Below, one piece after another: positions 7,337 through 13,058 of a DNA stretch of 14,364 nucleotides. This DNA is from Chloroflexota bacterium. GTDB lineage: Bacteria > Chloroflexota > Dehalococcoidia > Tepidiformales > Tepidiformaceae. The stretch spans positions 1-14,364 of the forward strand of contig CAUJEQ010000147.1 of NCBI GenBank assembly GCA_963169135.1, in the 5' to 3' direction. A model generated the notes under the pieces. That model was given only the letters and a program-made list of their open reading frames with translations. It ran no database searches and was not told the origin of the DNA. The translations under genes were made by a program, and so were the position numbers. Within the stretch, counting starts at the first letter, position 1; each line of letters starts with the position of its first letter.

Positions 7337-9538
7337 ATGCAACCGGTCTATGCCTTCGACGACAATCTTCCTCACGGCACGGTCCCGGAATCGCTCCTTG
7401 GCGGAAAGGGCGCCAGCCTCGCCGAGATGACCCGGGCGCTCGGCCTCCCGGTCCCGCCGGGGTTTGTCATCACGACGGACGTCTGCCGCCAGTACCGTGC
7501 AGGCGGCTGGCCTGACGGTCTCGACGAGGCAATCGACGAGCACCTCGGTCGCCTTGGCGAGCGCATGGGCAGGCGCCTCGGCGACCCCGTCCGGCCGCTG
7601 CTGGTCTCCGTCCGTTCCGGTGCGCCCGTGTCCATGCCCGGCATGATGGACACCCTCCTGAACGTGGGCATGACGCCCGCCATACGCGACCGGCTCGCGG
7701 AGACCACGGGGAATGCCACCTTCGCGGCCGACACCTGGCTGCGGTTCAACAAGATGTACGCGGAGATCGTCTGCGGAGCCTCGCCGGATGAGCTGAACGA
7801 GGCATCCGCAAGCGACGGCAGCCCGGATGCGCTGCTGGAGGCCGCGGACCGCGTGCGAACGGCCGCCCGGGGGGCCGATGGCTCGGGCATCCCCGAGGCC
7901 CCGGTCGACCAGGTGCGAGCCGCCGCCGCCGCCGTCTTCCGCTCGTGGGACTCCGAGCGCGCCCGCGTCTTCCGCGCCCGCGAAAACATCTCCGGGGACC
8001 TGGGTACCGCGGTCACCGTCCAGGCCATGGTCTTCGGCAACCTGGATGATCGCTCGGGCACCGGCGTTGTCTTCACGCGCGACCCGGCCACGGGCGCGCC
8101 GGGCCCGTTCGGCGACTACCTGGCCCGCGCCCAGGGCGAGGATGTGGTCGCCGGTACCCATGCCGTGGGCGGGCTCGAAGCGCTCCGCGACCACCTGCCC
8201 GGCGTGTACGGCGAACTCCTGCAAGTACTCGAACGCCTGGAACGCCACTACCGGGACATGTGCGATGTCGAATTCACCGTCAGCGAGGGCAAGCTCTACA
8301 TCCTCCAGACCCGCATTGGCCGCCGCAGCCCGCTCGCGGCCGTCCGCATCGCCGTCGCGATGGCCGAGGACGAGTCGTTCCCGTTGAGCCGCCCCGAGGC
8401 CGTGGCCCGCGTCGATACCGGTGTGCTGCAGCAGCTTGCCTCTCTGCGCACCATCGACCCGGCCGCGACGCCGCTCGCGTCCGGGCTCGCCGCCTCGCCC
8501 GGTGTGGCTGCAGGGGTGCTCTGCTGCGACCCGGACCGCGCCGCCGACTTCGCCGCGCGGGGGATCGCCGTCGTCCTCGCCCGGGAGGAGACCTCGCCCT
8601 CCGATGTCCACGGGATGGTTGGCGCGGTCGGCCTCGTCACCACGCTCGGTGGAGTCGCGAGCCACGCCGCCGTGGTCGCCCGCAGCTGGGCAATTCCGGC
8701 GATCACCAGCCTTGCCGGTACGCAGGTTCTTGCGACCGGTCTCCGCATCTCCGGCGAGTTCATCGCCGAGGGCGAAGTCGTCACCGTCGATGGTACAGCC
8801 GGCGCCCTTTACGCCGGCGACTGCGTCGCAGAGGGGGCATCCGACGTCCCGGAGGTACGCACGCTCCGGTCGTGGGCGGCCGAACTGGGCGCAGAGCCGG
8901 GGACAGCACCGGCCCCGGCCGAGCCTGGCCGTGATGCGGACGTTACCCTCCTCGAACTTGCGCGGACGGTGCAGCTGAAAGGACTCTGCACGCCGGAACG
9001 AGCAGCTGCCGCCCTCTCGGCGGCCCTCGCCCGCATCGAGCAGATGATCGATGGCAACGAGGCCCTCTTCCGGGCGACACCCCGGGGGATGATGCTCACC
9101 CCAGACGGCCGCTCCTGGGTCACGGACCAACTCCAGGCCGAACGGGCGGCCCTGGACGAGGCCGCCATGGCGGCCTGTTACGGCCGCTTCATGGAACTGA
9201 ATCACACCTTCAAAGCGCTGGTAAGTGAGTGGCAGCTCGCCCAGGCAGCCGAACCCGGCGACGCCGACTGGTCATCCCTCGTCGATCGCGTCGCCGAGGT
9301 GCACGACGGACTACAGCCGCTGCTCGATGACGCCTGTGGACAGGTCCCGCGGTTGCGAACGTACCGGTCGCGGTTCCGCGCCGCGCTTGAGGCGATGCGC
9401 GCCGGCGACCGCACCATGCTGGCGGCCCCCCTGAAGGACAGCTACCACACCGCCTGGTTCGAATACCACGAGGAGCTCATCACCCTCTGCGGCCGCGACC
9501 GCGCGGCGGACGAGAGGGCCGAGGCCGCGAGCCGCTAA
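7337..9538 (+). CDS. Pyruvate phosphate dikinase-like protein lacking the PEP/pyruvate barrel, with helical C-terminal domain
   Basis: A 733-residue protein. Residues 1-340 are the ATP-grasp-like nucleotide-binding domain of pyruvate phosphate dikinase: LLGGKGASLAEMTRALGLPV (20-39), LVSVRSGAPVSMPGMMDTLL (89-108), MVFGNLDDRSGTGVVFTRDP (231-250), and VEFTVSEGKLYILQTR (311-326). Residues about 385-490 are the swivelling domain, with His443 in TLGGVASHAAVVARS as the phosphorylated residue. In true dikinases a PEP/pyruvate TIM barrel follows; here no barrel motif is seen. Instead residues 535-733 are helical. About 537-600 read like a winged helix (ending MLTPDGRSWVTDQL) and about 605-720 form a bundle ending SYHTAWFEYHEELITLCGR. 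The protein should autophosphorylate from ATP but cannot itself make PEP. ATG at 7337 gives the canonical MQPVYAFDD start. An in-frame GTG at 7316 overlaps the preceding stop (GTGA) and is an alternative that adds seven residues. Its stop overlaps that of the converging alkyltransferase-like gene. Confidence 0.85.
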   Translation: MQPVYAFDDNLPHGTVPESLLGGKGASLAEMTRALGLPVPPGFVITTDVCRQYRAGGWPDGLDEAIDEHLGRLGERMGRRLGDPVRPLLVSVRSGAPVSMPGMMDTLLNVGMTPAIRDRLAETTGNATFAADTWLRFNKMYAEIVCGASPDELNEASASDGSPDALLEAADRVRTAARGADGSGIPEAPVDQVRAAAAAVFRSWDSERARVFRARENISGDLGTAVTVQAMVFGNLDDRSGTGVVFTRDPATGAPGPFGDYLARAQGEDVVAGTHAVGGLEALRDHLPGVYGELLQVLERLERHYRDMCDVEFTVSEGKLYILQTRIGRRSPLAAVRIAVAMAEDESFPLSRPEAVARVDTGVLQQLASLRTIDPAATPLASGLAASPGVAAGVLCCDPDRAADFAARGIAVVLAREETSPSDVHGMVGAVGLVTTLGGVASHAAVVARSWAIPAITSLAGTQVLATGLRISGEFIAEGEVVTVDGTAGALYAGDCVAEGASDVPEVRTLRSWAAELGAEPGTAPAPAEPGRDADVTLLELARTVQLKGLCTPERAAAALSAALARIEQMIDGNEALFRATPRGMMLTPDGRSWVTDQLQAERAALDEAAMAACYGRFMELNHTFKALVSEWQLAQAAEPGDADWSSLVDRVAEVHDGLQPLLDDACGQVPRLRTYRSRFRAALEAMRAGDRTMLAAPLKDSYHTAWFEYHEELITLCGRDRAADERAEAASR

Positions 9539-9897
9539 CCCGGGCCGGGCGGGATCCACCGGTAGCGCCGCAGGTCAATCGCACCTTCGCGCCCGAACGC
9601 CACGCCTTCGCCTTCGAGAAGGCGCCGTTGCGCCTCCGCTGCCTCACCGCGCCCCCGCAGGCTGATGCCGCCGCCCGCATTTACCACGCGCCACCACGGT
9701 ACGTCACTGTCCCCGGGCAGGAAGTGGAGCGCGTACCCCACGGCTCGCGCTGCCGCCGGCGACCCCAGTTCGAGCGCGACCTGCCCGTAAGTCACCACTC
9801 GCCCGGCGGGCACTCCCCGGACGAACGCGTAGACGCAGTCGTAAAACGTCTCACGGCCGGTGGCGCGTTCTCGTGTCACTGGCCGTATTATCCGCAC
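9535..9897 (-). CDS. Alkyltransferase-like protein (MGMT family, no active-site Cys)
   Basis: A 120-residue protein made only of the DNA-binding/active-site domain of O6-alkylguanine-DNA alkyltransferases. It has FYDCVYAFVRGVPAGRVVTY (18-37) and ARAVGYAL (50-57), with Arg51 as the arginine finger that pushes out the damaged base. PWWRVVN (67-73) replaces the methyl-accepting P-C-H-R-V motif, so Trp stands in place of Cys. Such proteins bind O6-alkylguanine in DNA without repairing it and recruit nucleotide excision repair. The open frame starts with GTG at 9897, only 5 bases from the divergent CoA-transferase start. A second GTG at 9879 gives a start closer to that of homologues. Neither has a convincing ribosome binding site. 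GATAAT on this strand (9887-9892) sits 7 bases before the second GTG, which would suit a leaderless message. The stop (TAG) overlaps the stop of the converging dikinase-like gene. Confidence 0.85.
   Translation of the reverse strand: MRIIRPVTRERATGRETFYDCVYAFVRGVPAGRVVTYGQVALELGSPAAARAVGYALHFLPGDSDVPWWRVVNAGGGISLRGRGEAAEAQRRLLEGEGVAFGREGAIDLRRYRWIPPGPG
9886..9892. promoter_or_regulatory. Two-way -10-like element
   Basis: TATTAT (9886-9891, plus strand) lies 11 bases before the CoA-transferase ATG, and GATAAT is its minus-strand counterpart (9887-9892) before the second GTG of the alkyltransferase-like gene. It is one of the few AT-rich spots in this GC-rich region. Divergent near-leaderless transcription from one core is an inference. 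Confidence 0.35.
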
Positions 9898-9902
9898 TCA
9901 CC

Positions 9903-11084
9903 ATGCAAACCCCTGCCGAAACCGCACCACTCTCCGGGATTCGCGTCATCGATGCCGGCCAGATCCTCGCCGCGCCGTTCTGTTCCACCCTTCTTGGAGA
10001 GTTCGGGGCCGAAGTCATCAAGGTCGAACCACCCGGGACCGGCGACGCCAACCGGGGCAGCGTTTCGTTCGCCCAGGATAACCGGGGACAGAAGTCGGTC
10101 ACCCTCGACGTCACCCGTCCTGACGGCGCTGCGCTCTTCCGCCGCCTCTGCGATGTCTCCGACATCCTGGTCGAGAACAACCGCCCCGGGGCGCTGGAGA
10201 AGTGGGGCCTCGCGCCCGAGACCCTCCGGGAGTCGAATCCCGGCCTCGTGGTCGTCCGCATTAGCGGCTACGGCCAGACTGGACCGTACCGCGACCGCGC
10301 CGGGTTCGACCGCGTGGCCCTCGCTTTCGCCGGCATCACCGCGCTCACCGGGTACCCGGGCCTCCCGCCCGTCCGTCCCGGCTACTTCGTCGCTGACTAT
10401 GGGGCGGGCATCTTCGCAGCCTTTGGGGCGCTCGCCGCACTCCGCGCGCGGGAACTTTCGGGCCGTGGCCAGGACGTGGACATGGCGCTCTACGAAGCTG
10501 TCTGGCGAATGAGCGGCACCCACGCGGCGAACTACGGTCTCAGCGGCAAGGACCGCGAACGCTCGGGCAACTACTTCCCCGGCGTCGTCCCCGCTGAGCA
10601 GTTCGAGACCAGCGACGGCCAGTTCCTGGTCGTCAACGCGACCACCCAGCGCTCGTTCGAGAAGCTCTGCCAGGCGATGGGCCAGCCCGAACTCATCCAG
10701 GACCCGCGGTTCACCCCGCGCAAGCACCTCCTCGAAAACCACGCCGCCATCCATGCCATCATCGCCGAGTGGGCCGCCGCCCGGGAACTTGAGGACTGCC
10801 AGCAAACCCTCGACCGCTTCGGGGTGCCCGCGACCAAGGTCTACAACACCAGCGACATTGTCGGCGACCCCCACTTCGCCGCCCGTCACCAGGTCATCAG
10901 TGTCGACAGCACCGACCACGGCCAGCTCCTGCAGCCGGGCGTCGTGCCCATCCTGACGGAGACGCCCGGACAGGTGCGCGGCCGCGCACCGATGCTCGGA
11001 GAGCACAACGAAGAGGTCTACCGGGGCCTGCTGGGCCTCGCGGAAGACGAGTATGGGCGGCTCCGGGCAGCCGGTGTTCTTTAG
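9903..11084 (+). CDS. CoA-transferase family III (CaiB/BaiF)
   Basis: A 393-residue family III CoA-transferase. These enzymes move CoA between carboxylic acids through an aspartyl-CoA thioester, for example formate/oxalate, carnitine, benzylsuccinate or bile-acid substrates. The opening PLSGIRVIDAGQILAAPFCS (9-28), LGEFGAEVIKVEPPGTGD (31-48) and RGQKSVTLDV (61-70) are hallmarks of the family, as is the run DILVENNRPGALEKWGL (87-103). The catalytic Asp is Asp165 in YFVADYGAGIFAAFGAL. The C-terminal part carries the small-domain strand FGVPATKVYNTSDIVGDPHF. The substrate cannot be told from sequence. It starts 5 bases from the divergent alkyltransferase-like gene, with TATTAT 11 bases before the ATG and no ribosome binding site, so it may be translated from a very short leader. 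It stands alone on its strand, with no acyl-CoA enzyme beside it. Confidence 0.92.
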   Translation: MQTPAETAPLSGIRVIDAGQILAAPFCSTLLGEFGAEVIKVEPPGTGDANRGSVSFAQDNRGQKSVTLDVTRPDGAALFRRLCDVSDILVENNRPGALEKWGLAPETLRESNPGLVVVRISGYGQTGPYRDRAGFDRVALAFAGITALTGYPGLPPVRPGYFVADYGAGIFAAFGALAALRARELSGRGQDVDMALYEAVWRMSGTHAANYGLSGKDRERSGNYFPGVVPAEQFETSDGQFLVVNATTQRSFEKLCQAMGQPELIQDPRFTPRKHLLENHAAIHAIIAEWAAARELEDCQQTLDRFGVPATKVYNTSDIVGDPHFAARHQVISVDSTDHGQLLQPGVVPILTETPGQVRGRAPMLGEHNEEVYRGLLGLAEDEYGRLRAAGVL

Positions 11085-11106
11085 CCACCGGGCGCGAGCC
11101 GGCGTG

Positions 11107-11781
11107 TCATTCCGGTTCGAACCTGAGACTAGTGAGGAACGCGCGGGACTGGCGATCCACCTCGCTGGTGGTCAGCCCTTCGACATCCGGAGCGTGCCGC
11201 TCGCTCCAGGCGATCTGCACCACCGTCGTGGGCGGATCGGCGGGATCGAAGCACAGGACCGAGCGGACCTGCATCGGCCACTTCTCGCCGATCGCGCCAG
11301 GGACGCCAAGGTCGGTCCATGTCTCATCCCATCCGGCGCAGCTGAGCCCGGGTAATGCGAAGCCGTTCGGGGCCGCGTCGAAGCCCAGGCAGCGAGGGTC
11401 CTCGCGGGTGCGCGCGACACAGTCAGCGGCCAGGGCCCACAGCATCTCCTCGCGGTTTGACGGGGTGACCAGCTCCGATGTCGCGGCGTCCAGCTTCAGG
11501 ATGCCGACGTCAACGGCAATGGTGTGGCGCTCTTCGCCGTGCATCTCGCCGAAGCTCACGGACAACCACCCGCCCTCATCCAGGCAGCTCACCGGGCGGG
11601 CGTTGTCGGGCGGGACGAAGCTCACACCCTCGATCTGGATCCGCCCTTCAACGCCCGGCGACAACTCCAGGACCTCGCAGCGTTCGCCAGCGCGATCGAT
11701 CTCCAGGGAGTCGCCGGACGAACACGCCGCGATGATGGCAGAGAATACGAGGGACACCGAACTTCCGAACGCCGTTCGCAT
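11107..11781 (-). CDS. Putative lipoprotein of unknown function
   Basis: A 224-residue protein with no family I recognise. The first 19 residues are a short signal peptide (hydrophobic stretch SLVFSAIIAA) followed by Cys20 in a lipobox-like IAAC, then SSGDS, so it is probably an exported lipoprotein anchored at the membrane. The mature part has five further Cys residues (in GERCEV, PVSCLD, ADCVAR, PRCLGF, LSCAGW) and one in VLCFDP, enough for disulfide bonds outside the cell. It is acidic and rich in short beta-like stretches. No catalytic motif is visible. It converges with the CoA-transferase gene 22 bases away and has no operon partner. There is no clear ribosome binding site before the ATG. 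The shared reading of lipobox and disulfide-rich body supports a real gene; function unknown. Confidence 0.72.
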   Translation of the reverse strand: MRTAFGSSVSLVFSAIIAACSSGDSLEIDRAGERCEVLELSPGVEGRIQIEGVSFVPPDNARPVSCLDEGGWLSVSFGEMHGEERHTIAVDVGILKLDAATSELVTPSNREEMLWALAADCVARTREDPRCLGFDAAPNGFALPGLSCAGWDETWTDLGVPGAIGEKWPMQVRSVLCFDPADPPTTVVQIAWSERHAPDVEGLTTSEVDRQSRAFLTSLRFEPE

Positions 11782-11870
11782 GGGACCAGCATGCGCCTGT
11801 CACTTCAGGACAGAGTGGGTCCAACGTCTCGGATTACAGGGCTGGGCGGCCCACGATTTCGGCACACAAA

Positions 11871-11908
11871 CCAAACGGCCGTCACATGGTGGTGTGACGG
11901 CCGTTTGG
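11871..11908 (-). terminator. Rho-independent terminator of the CxxC protein gene
   Basis: A perfect 16-bp inverted repeat: CCAAACGGCCGTCACA (11871-11886) and its complement (11893-11908), with a 6-base loop. On the minus strand the stem is followed by TTTGTGTG, a moderate T-rich tail; on the plus strand no T-run follows. It lies 48 bases past the stop of the small minus-strand gene, so it most likely ends that transcript and separates it from the lipoprotein gene. Confidence 0.8.
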
Positions 11909-11911
11909 TGT

Positions 11912-11940
11912 CCCCGGCGCGGGAGAGGTCGCGCCCGGGG
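11912..11940 (-). other. GC-rich hairpin between the CxxC gene stop and its terminator
   Basis: CCCCGGCGCG (11912-11921) can pair with CGCGCCCGGGG (11930-11940) with one bulged base and an 8-base loop. It is 15 bases after the stop at 11956 and 3 bases before the terminator stem, so the transcript ends in two tandem hairpins. It could protect the short message from 3' decay. No T-run follows, so it is not a terminator by itself. Confidence 0.45.
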
Positions 11941-11955
11941 AAGGGGAAGGCTGAA

Positions 11956-12150
11956 CTAGGCGGCGTTCGCTACGCGGTGCTCTTCGTTGGTGATGAAGTC
12001 ACCGTCCTGGAGCCAGTTCTTGAACTGCTTCTCCGTGCCGCAGACTTTGCAGATACCACGGCTCACGGGGCCGTTGGGCTCTTCAATCCGCCACCGGTGG
12101 AAGTGGTCCGCGGTGCTCGCCTTGGGCGATTCGACTGTGGCCTGTGCCAT
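11956..12150 (-). CDS. Small CxxC (zinc-ribbon-like) protein, 64 residues
   Basis: A 64-residue protein. The centre HFHRWRIEEPNGPVSRGICK (16-35) leads into CKVCGTEKQFKNW (34-46). His16 and His18 with Cys34 and Cys37 could bind one zinc, alone or as a dimer. I associate the pattern W-x-I-x-x-P-N-G-P-x-S-x-G-x-C-x-x-C-G with small uncharacterised proteins of Chloroflexota, but could not verify this by search; no function is known to me. AAAGGA lies about 12 bases before the ATG. It has its own near-consensus promoter (12251-12278) and strong terminator, so it forms a one-gene transcript that may be abundant. It diverges from an HxlR-type regulator, and TAGC boxes overlap its promoter, so it is probably that regulator's target. 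Confidence 0.8.
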   Translation of the reverse strand: MAQATVESPKASTADHFHRWRIEEPNGPVSRGICKVCGTEKQFKNWLQDGDFITNEEHRVANAA

Positions 12151-12220
12151 GGTGGACCAATCCTTTCTGTTGACTCGCCTCGCGGCGATCGGTACGCTTG
12201 CTTTAGGTGACCGCTGGTAC

Positions 12221-12294
12221 TAGCGAAACAGTAGCGTCGGTCGTACCGGAATAATAGCATCCGGTGCTATCGTGTCAATAGCTACAGAGCTAGC
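12221..12294. promoter_or_regulatory. Phased TAGC boxes, probable operator of the HxlR-type regulator
   Basis: TAGC occurs on the plus strand at 12221, 12232, 12255, 12279 and 12291; the steps of 11, 23, 24 and 12 bases are close to whole turns of the helix. Two of the boxes belong to inverted repeats: ATAGCA-5-TGCTAT (12254-12270) and TAGCT-4-AGCTA (12279-12292). The first lies across the -10 box and spacer of the promoter for the CxxC gene, and the second abuts its -35 box, where a bound protein would block polymerase. A third pair, CGGTACG (12190-12196) and CGTACCG (12242-12248), flanks the left boxes. Operator function is inferred from position. Confidence 0.5.
12251..12278 (-). promoter_or_regulatory. 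Sigma-70-type promoter of the CxxC protein gene
   Basis: On the minus strand TTGACA (12273-12278) is a perfect -35 box and TATTAT (12251-12256) a five-of-six -10 box, with a 16-base spacer. Transcription would start near 12244, leaving a leader of about 90 bases before the ATG at 12150. This is the best promoter in the window. On the plus strand the same AT-rich core contains AATAAT (12250-12255), a possible -10 for the divergent regulator, but with no recognisable -35. Confidence 0.7.
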
Positions 12295-12339
12295 CATGCA
12301 CGAACTTTCTTTACTCTGGCAAAACCGGGAGCCCTACGC

Positions 12340-13020
12340 ATGGCCCAACGTTCTGAGAGCGACGCAGCACGGAAGTCCTATAACCACCCCTGTGTGATTG
12401 CCCAGACGCTGGATATCCTCGGCGACCGTTGGACGCTCCTCATCCTTCGCGACCTGATGGCCGGCCTCCACCGCTACAACGACATCCTCGAAAGTTGTGC
12501 AGGCATGTCTCCCAACGTCCTTTCCGACCGTTTGAAACGGTTGGAGGCCGAGGGCCTCGTCCATCGCGACTACTACAAAGAACTCCCGCCGCGCGTCGAA
12601 TACACGCTGACCGAAAAAGGCTGGGCCGTCCGTCCCATCCTGCTGTCCCTGCTCGACTGGGGCCGCAGCTACGTCGAATCCCTGACCGAGGAAAAGATCG
12701 GCAACGAGGTCACCCATGATTTTGCCCTCCGGGTCATCCCTGCGTTCTCGTTTCAGCCCGGCCGCGCCGAAGACCTGACCGCCCGAATGATGATCGAGAT
12801 CTCCGACTGCGAGAGCTGCAACACCTGGACTTTCGACATCAGCGACGGCCACCTTCACCCTCGGCGCAACGGCAGCCCCGATTTCGATGTCTTTCTGAAG
12901 ACCAACACCGAAGGATTTTTCAAGTTTATTCGTGGCGAGGCTCTTGCCGCGGAAGTCGGCGAGCTTCGCGGCTCACAGGAGACCGCTTCTTCCATCCAGG
13001 CCTGCTTCCAGACGCACTGA
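12340..13020 (+). CDS. HxlR family transcriptional regulator with SCP2-like C-terminal domain
   Basis: A 226-residue regulator. Residues 14-106 are an HxlR-type winged helix: CVIAQTLDILGDRWTLLILR (18-37), then GLHRYNDILESCAGMSPNVL (42-61) and SDRLKRLEAEGLV (62-74) as recognition region, and RVEYTLTEKG (85-94) as the wing. Cys18 is at the conserved position used for redox or quinone sensing in YodB/HypR-type members. Residues about 125-226 resemble an SCP2 sterol-carrier-like domain, with DFDVFLKTNTEGFFKFIRGE (181-200) as the clearest stretch; such a domain could bind a hydrophobic ligand. It also carries CESC (157-160). GGGAG lies 9 bases before the ATG. It diverges from the CxxC protein gene across a 189-base gap with phased TAGC boxes, and it is likely to control that gene and itself. 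Confidence 0.9.
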   Translation: MAQRSESDAARKSYNHPCVIAQTLDILGDRWTLLILRDLMAGLHRYNDILESCAGMSPNVLSDRLKRLEAEGLVHRDYYKELPPRVEYTLTEKGWAVRPILLSLLDWGRSYVESLTEEKIGNEVTHDFALRVIPAFSFQPGRAEDLTARMMIEISDCESCNTWTFDISDGHLHPRRNGSPDFDVFLKTNTEGFFKFIRGEALAAEVGELRGSQETASSIQACFQTH

Positions 13021-13023
13021 TTA

Positions 13024-13041
13024 CCCCGCAACCCGGCGGGG
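13024..13041 (+). terminator. Weak hairpin after the HxlR-type gene
   Basis: CCCCGC (13024-13029) pairs with GCGGGG (13036-13041) across a 6-base loop, 3 bases after the stop codon. No T-run follows (CCGTATCC), so termination is doubtful; it could be a simple 3' end stabiliser or partial terminator. Confidence 0.3.
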
Positions 13042-13058
13042 CCGTATCCTTTCCGCCG

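Noticed and set aside
6881..9205. A 774-residue open frame on the minus strand opposite the dikinase-like genes.
   Set aside because: It is the shadow of two well-supported plus-strand genes; its composition is low-complexity and no motif is seen.
7337..9538. Calling the second dikinase-like gene a true pyruvate phosphate dikinase (ppdK).
   Set aside because: The PEP/pyruvate-binding barrel with its catalytic residues is missing, so the complete reaction cannot be assigned.
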